From Methanobacteriota archaeon (GTDB lineage Archaea; Thermoplasmatota; Poseidoniia; Poseidoniales; SP79): a stretch of DNA of 30,364 nt. Positions 28,725 through 30,364 of this stretch are shown piece by piece. The notes under the pieces were generated by a model, which saw only the letters and a list, made by a program, of their open reading frames with translations, made no database searches and was not told the origin of the DNA. A program made the translations under genes and the position numbers. Where the stretch lies: contig PAZI01000016.1 of assembly GCA_002715545.1 (NCBI GenBank), forward strand, positions 7,093 to 37,456, written 5' to 3'. Positions within the stretch are counted from its first letter, which is position 1. Each line of letters starts with the position of its first letter.

Positions 28725-28929
28725 CTTGTTTAATCTCCTTTTCGTCTGTTATTGATCTTAAAATAAATAGCACTACGCTACGTTGACCTTCTAAAAATGC
28801 CATCTCCAGGGCATCACTAGAAAAAGTTGATTGATCTACATGAAATCTTTTTTGCATATCATCTAAAACTTTTGTTCCATCATCTGTTGCAAACAGAACC
28901 TGGTAGTTTTGTTTTAAATCTTTATCCAT
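28717..28929 (-). CDS. Bbp19-like small protein next to portal
   Basis: A 70-residue protein with KRFHVDQSTFSSDALEMAFL and AFLEGQRSVVLFIL (44-57), the pattern of Bbp19-family proteins, which are encoded between portal and scaffold in many podoviruses. The precise role is unknown; position suggests capsid assembly. Its start overlaps the portal stop (TAATG) and its stop overlaps the scaffold start. Confidence 0.8.
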   Translation of the reverse strand: MDKDLKQNYQVLFATDDGTKVLDDMQKRFHVDQSTFSSDALEMAFLEGQRSVVLFILRSITDEKEIKQDE

Positions 28930-30364
28930 TAACTTAGAGCTTGAAGAGCTGGTGCAGCATTCCCAGCAGCTTCAGCTGCATCTAATGCGTCTTGTTTCTC
29001 TTGTTGAGCAGCCTGGGCAGCTTGTCTTTCATTTCTGACAGCTGAAACCTCTTCATCACTTCTTATAGCCGTTGCTGGGACTCCTAGAGTCTTTATGATA
29101 TGTTTAGACATTCCATCAATATCAATATGGTCCATAATTCCTGGATCAACCTGGGCAAGTGGAGCCATAATTTCTAAGAGCTGTAGAGCTGATTGAACAT
29201 CTCCCTGGCGTTGAGCTTTTGCCAATGGAGATACATAATCAATTTCAATGTCATTTCCTTGCAAGATCTCTGGTGCATTTGGAAAAGCATTGGTTCTCGA
29301 AAGAATATTATAAGTTCTTTCGATTAATGGTTGTAGTAGCTCTGCTTGTTGGCGACCCATCACAGGACCCAACAGTTTCATCTTTTCTTCATTTCTCTGA
29401 ATTACTTCTGTTGCTGTCATGTTCGGTGACGCTCCCAGGATTAATTGGTCCACATAGAACGCCTGGCGTATCATTTCACGCCTTTGCTGCTCCATCTGCA
29501 TACCAAGAGGATTACCACTATTAATATTAAGTGGTTCAATGTTATCCCTGGTCCCAGATCGTTTAAAGTTTAATCCACCTGGAACAGTTCTAATAGGCAA
29601 CATAAAGCCATCATCTGGAACTATAAGAGGAGGATCTACCAATTTCTGAGCATATCGGATAGATACCTCACTCATTTTATTTAACATTTTTGTATCAGCA
29701 AGAGCTGTCATTGCTGGAGATCTACCATACCCAATTTCAAATGAAGATTTTAAATACCTGGGACAACAGTATGGCAATTCATCAAAGCCACCTTCTGATA
29801 AGGTCACCTTCTCGTCATGGTCCACATAAATAGATGCAAAAGGCTTATTAATGTTGGTAACTTTTGTTATATCTCTTTCATTATTTGGAAAAACTGCATG
29901 AAGTAAAGTAGTAGTGTCATAAGGTTTATCTTTAATTTCTGTTAATCTTTTTGTGGATAATACCTTCTCACCAAATCTTTGTAGCACTGCACGATTTGGC
30001 ATCTTAAATGTTCTATAAACTGTATCAACTCTACCCTTTTCATCTTCTGATAAATAACATTCTGATATGTGTCTGGTTGAAAATTGGAGTTGATACTTAG
30101 GGTCACTTTCAATAAACATTACAGCTGTACCAAAACAGATTAAATCATGGTAAAGCTCATGCACTTGTTCGTGAAAGTTTGACCTGGAAAAAGCCAGGTA
30201 CATAACATCTTCTACAGATTGCAGCCATTCTTTTGCTTCATCATTTCCATCAAGTTCTGCATTACGAAAGCGTAAAGAAAACCAGGCTGTACTGGAATTA
30301 GTAAGCATACCATGTAAACTAGCTGATAATAGTTCAGCTGCATGAAGAGCTGTACCATCAAAAA
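28929..30364 (-). CDS. Portal (head-tail connector), 5' end outside window
   Basis: At least 478 residues are visible and the frame stays open to the right end, reading FDGTALHAAELLSASLHG before the internal ATG at 30308, so that ATG is not the start. Features of the podovirus head-tail connector family (PF12236): the helix ending STAWFSLRF, FGTAVMFIESDP, GYGRSPAMTALAD, the VPGGLNFKRSG region and the conserved QLILGASPNMTATEVIQR with RQAELLQPLIERTYNIL. The C-terminal tail is Gln/Ala-rich. Twelve copies form the DNA entry channel and tail attachment point. Confidence 0.9.
   Translation of the reverse strand, partial: FDGTALHAAELLSASLHGMLTNSSTAWFSLRFRNAELDGNDEAKEWLQSVEDVMYLAFSRSNFHEQVHELYHDLICFGTAVMFIESDPKYQLQFSTRHISECYLSEDEKGRVDTVYRTFKMPNRAVLQRFGEKVLSTKRLTEIKDKPYDTTTLLHAVFPNNERDITKVTNINKPFASIYVDHDEKVTLSEGGFDELPYCCPRYLKSSFEIGYGRSPAMTALADTKMLNKMSEVSIRYAQKLVDPPLIVPDDGFMLPIRTVPGGLNFKRSGTRDNIEPLNINSGNPLGMQMEQQRREMIRQAFYVDQLILGASPNMTATEVIQRNEEKMKLLGPVMGRQQAELLQPLIERTYNILSRTNAFPNAPEILQGNDIEIDYVSPLAKAQRQGDVQSALQLLEIMAPLAQVDPGIMDHIDIDGMSKHIIKTLGVPATAIRSDEEVSAVRNERQAAQAAQQEKQDALDAAEAAGNAAPALQALS

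Noticed and set aside
30306..30308. ATG as start of the portal gene
   Set aside because: Frame remains open upstream with a portal-like sequence to the window end, so this ATG is internal.
1..30364. AGCT/CAGCTG excess as a second motif
   Set aside because: Rough count is only about two to three times expectation, explainable by codon use; not comparable to CCWGG.

Overview
The window looks like about 30 kb of a temperate, T7-like (short-tailed, podovirus-type) phage or prophage with an AT-rich genome (roughly 35-36% GC by eye). Virion genes run portal, Bbp19-like protein, scaffold, major capsid, tail adaptor, tail nozzle, gp13-like GNAT, gp14-like protein, two very large internal virion proteins, a third large virion protein and a T7 gp17-type tail fibre. 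A 3TM holin of the kind found in gene transfer agents and the general style of the tail genes suggest a marine alphaproteobacterial host. That host assignment is inference. I see no terminase, phage RNA polymerase or DNA polymerase; the phage continues beyond both ends. The portal is cut at the right end and a small basic protein is cut at the left end.

Layout. Bases 1-594 (minus) hold an early leftward operon: a Cro-like regulator, a PD-(D/E)XK resolvase-like nuclease and the start of a basic protein. Bases 595-702 are a divergent regulatory region. Bases 703-1720 (plus) hold a small unknown protein and a CI-like HTH regulator. Bases 1752-4200 (plus) are a recombination operon behind a palindromic operator: RecB/YqaJ-type nuclease, ERF/Rad52-like annealing protein, a possible ssDNA-binding protein, an excisionase-like HTH protein and a small ORF, closed by a hairpin terminator. 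Bases 4275-5426 (minus) encode a tyrosine integrase with the same operator in front of it. Bases 5427-5904 contain no gene but hold the attP: a core matching the 3' end of a tRNA-Pro, flanked by repeated arm-type motifs.

From 5905 to the right end everything is on the minus strand. In order of transcription: portal to major capsid and an accessory capsid protein (30364-26376), a terminator, the tail and ejection proteins (26235-13103), tail fibre and small tail or receptor-binding proteins with chaperone-like partners (13094-8195), then a lysis cassette (8172-5905) with an EF-hand membrane protein, GTA-type holin, two lysine-rich microproteins and an M15 peptidase endolysin. Most minus-strand genes overlap by ATGA or TAATG, which implies translational coupling. 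Several start sites were moved to those overlaps.

The strongest unexplained signals are: a roughly tenfold excess of CCWGG across almost the whole window, on both strands and in all reading frames; a 1263-residue predicted virion protein that joins a ParB-like domain to a zeta-toxin-like kinase domain; and a shared TGACGT-N3-ACGTCA operator at the recombination and integrase promoters, with a degenerate copy at the cro promoter.
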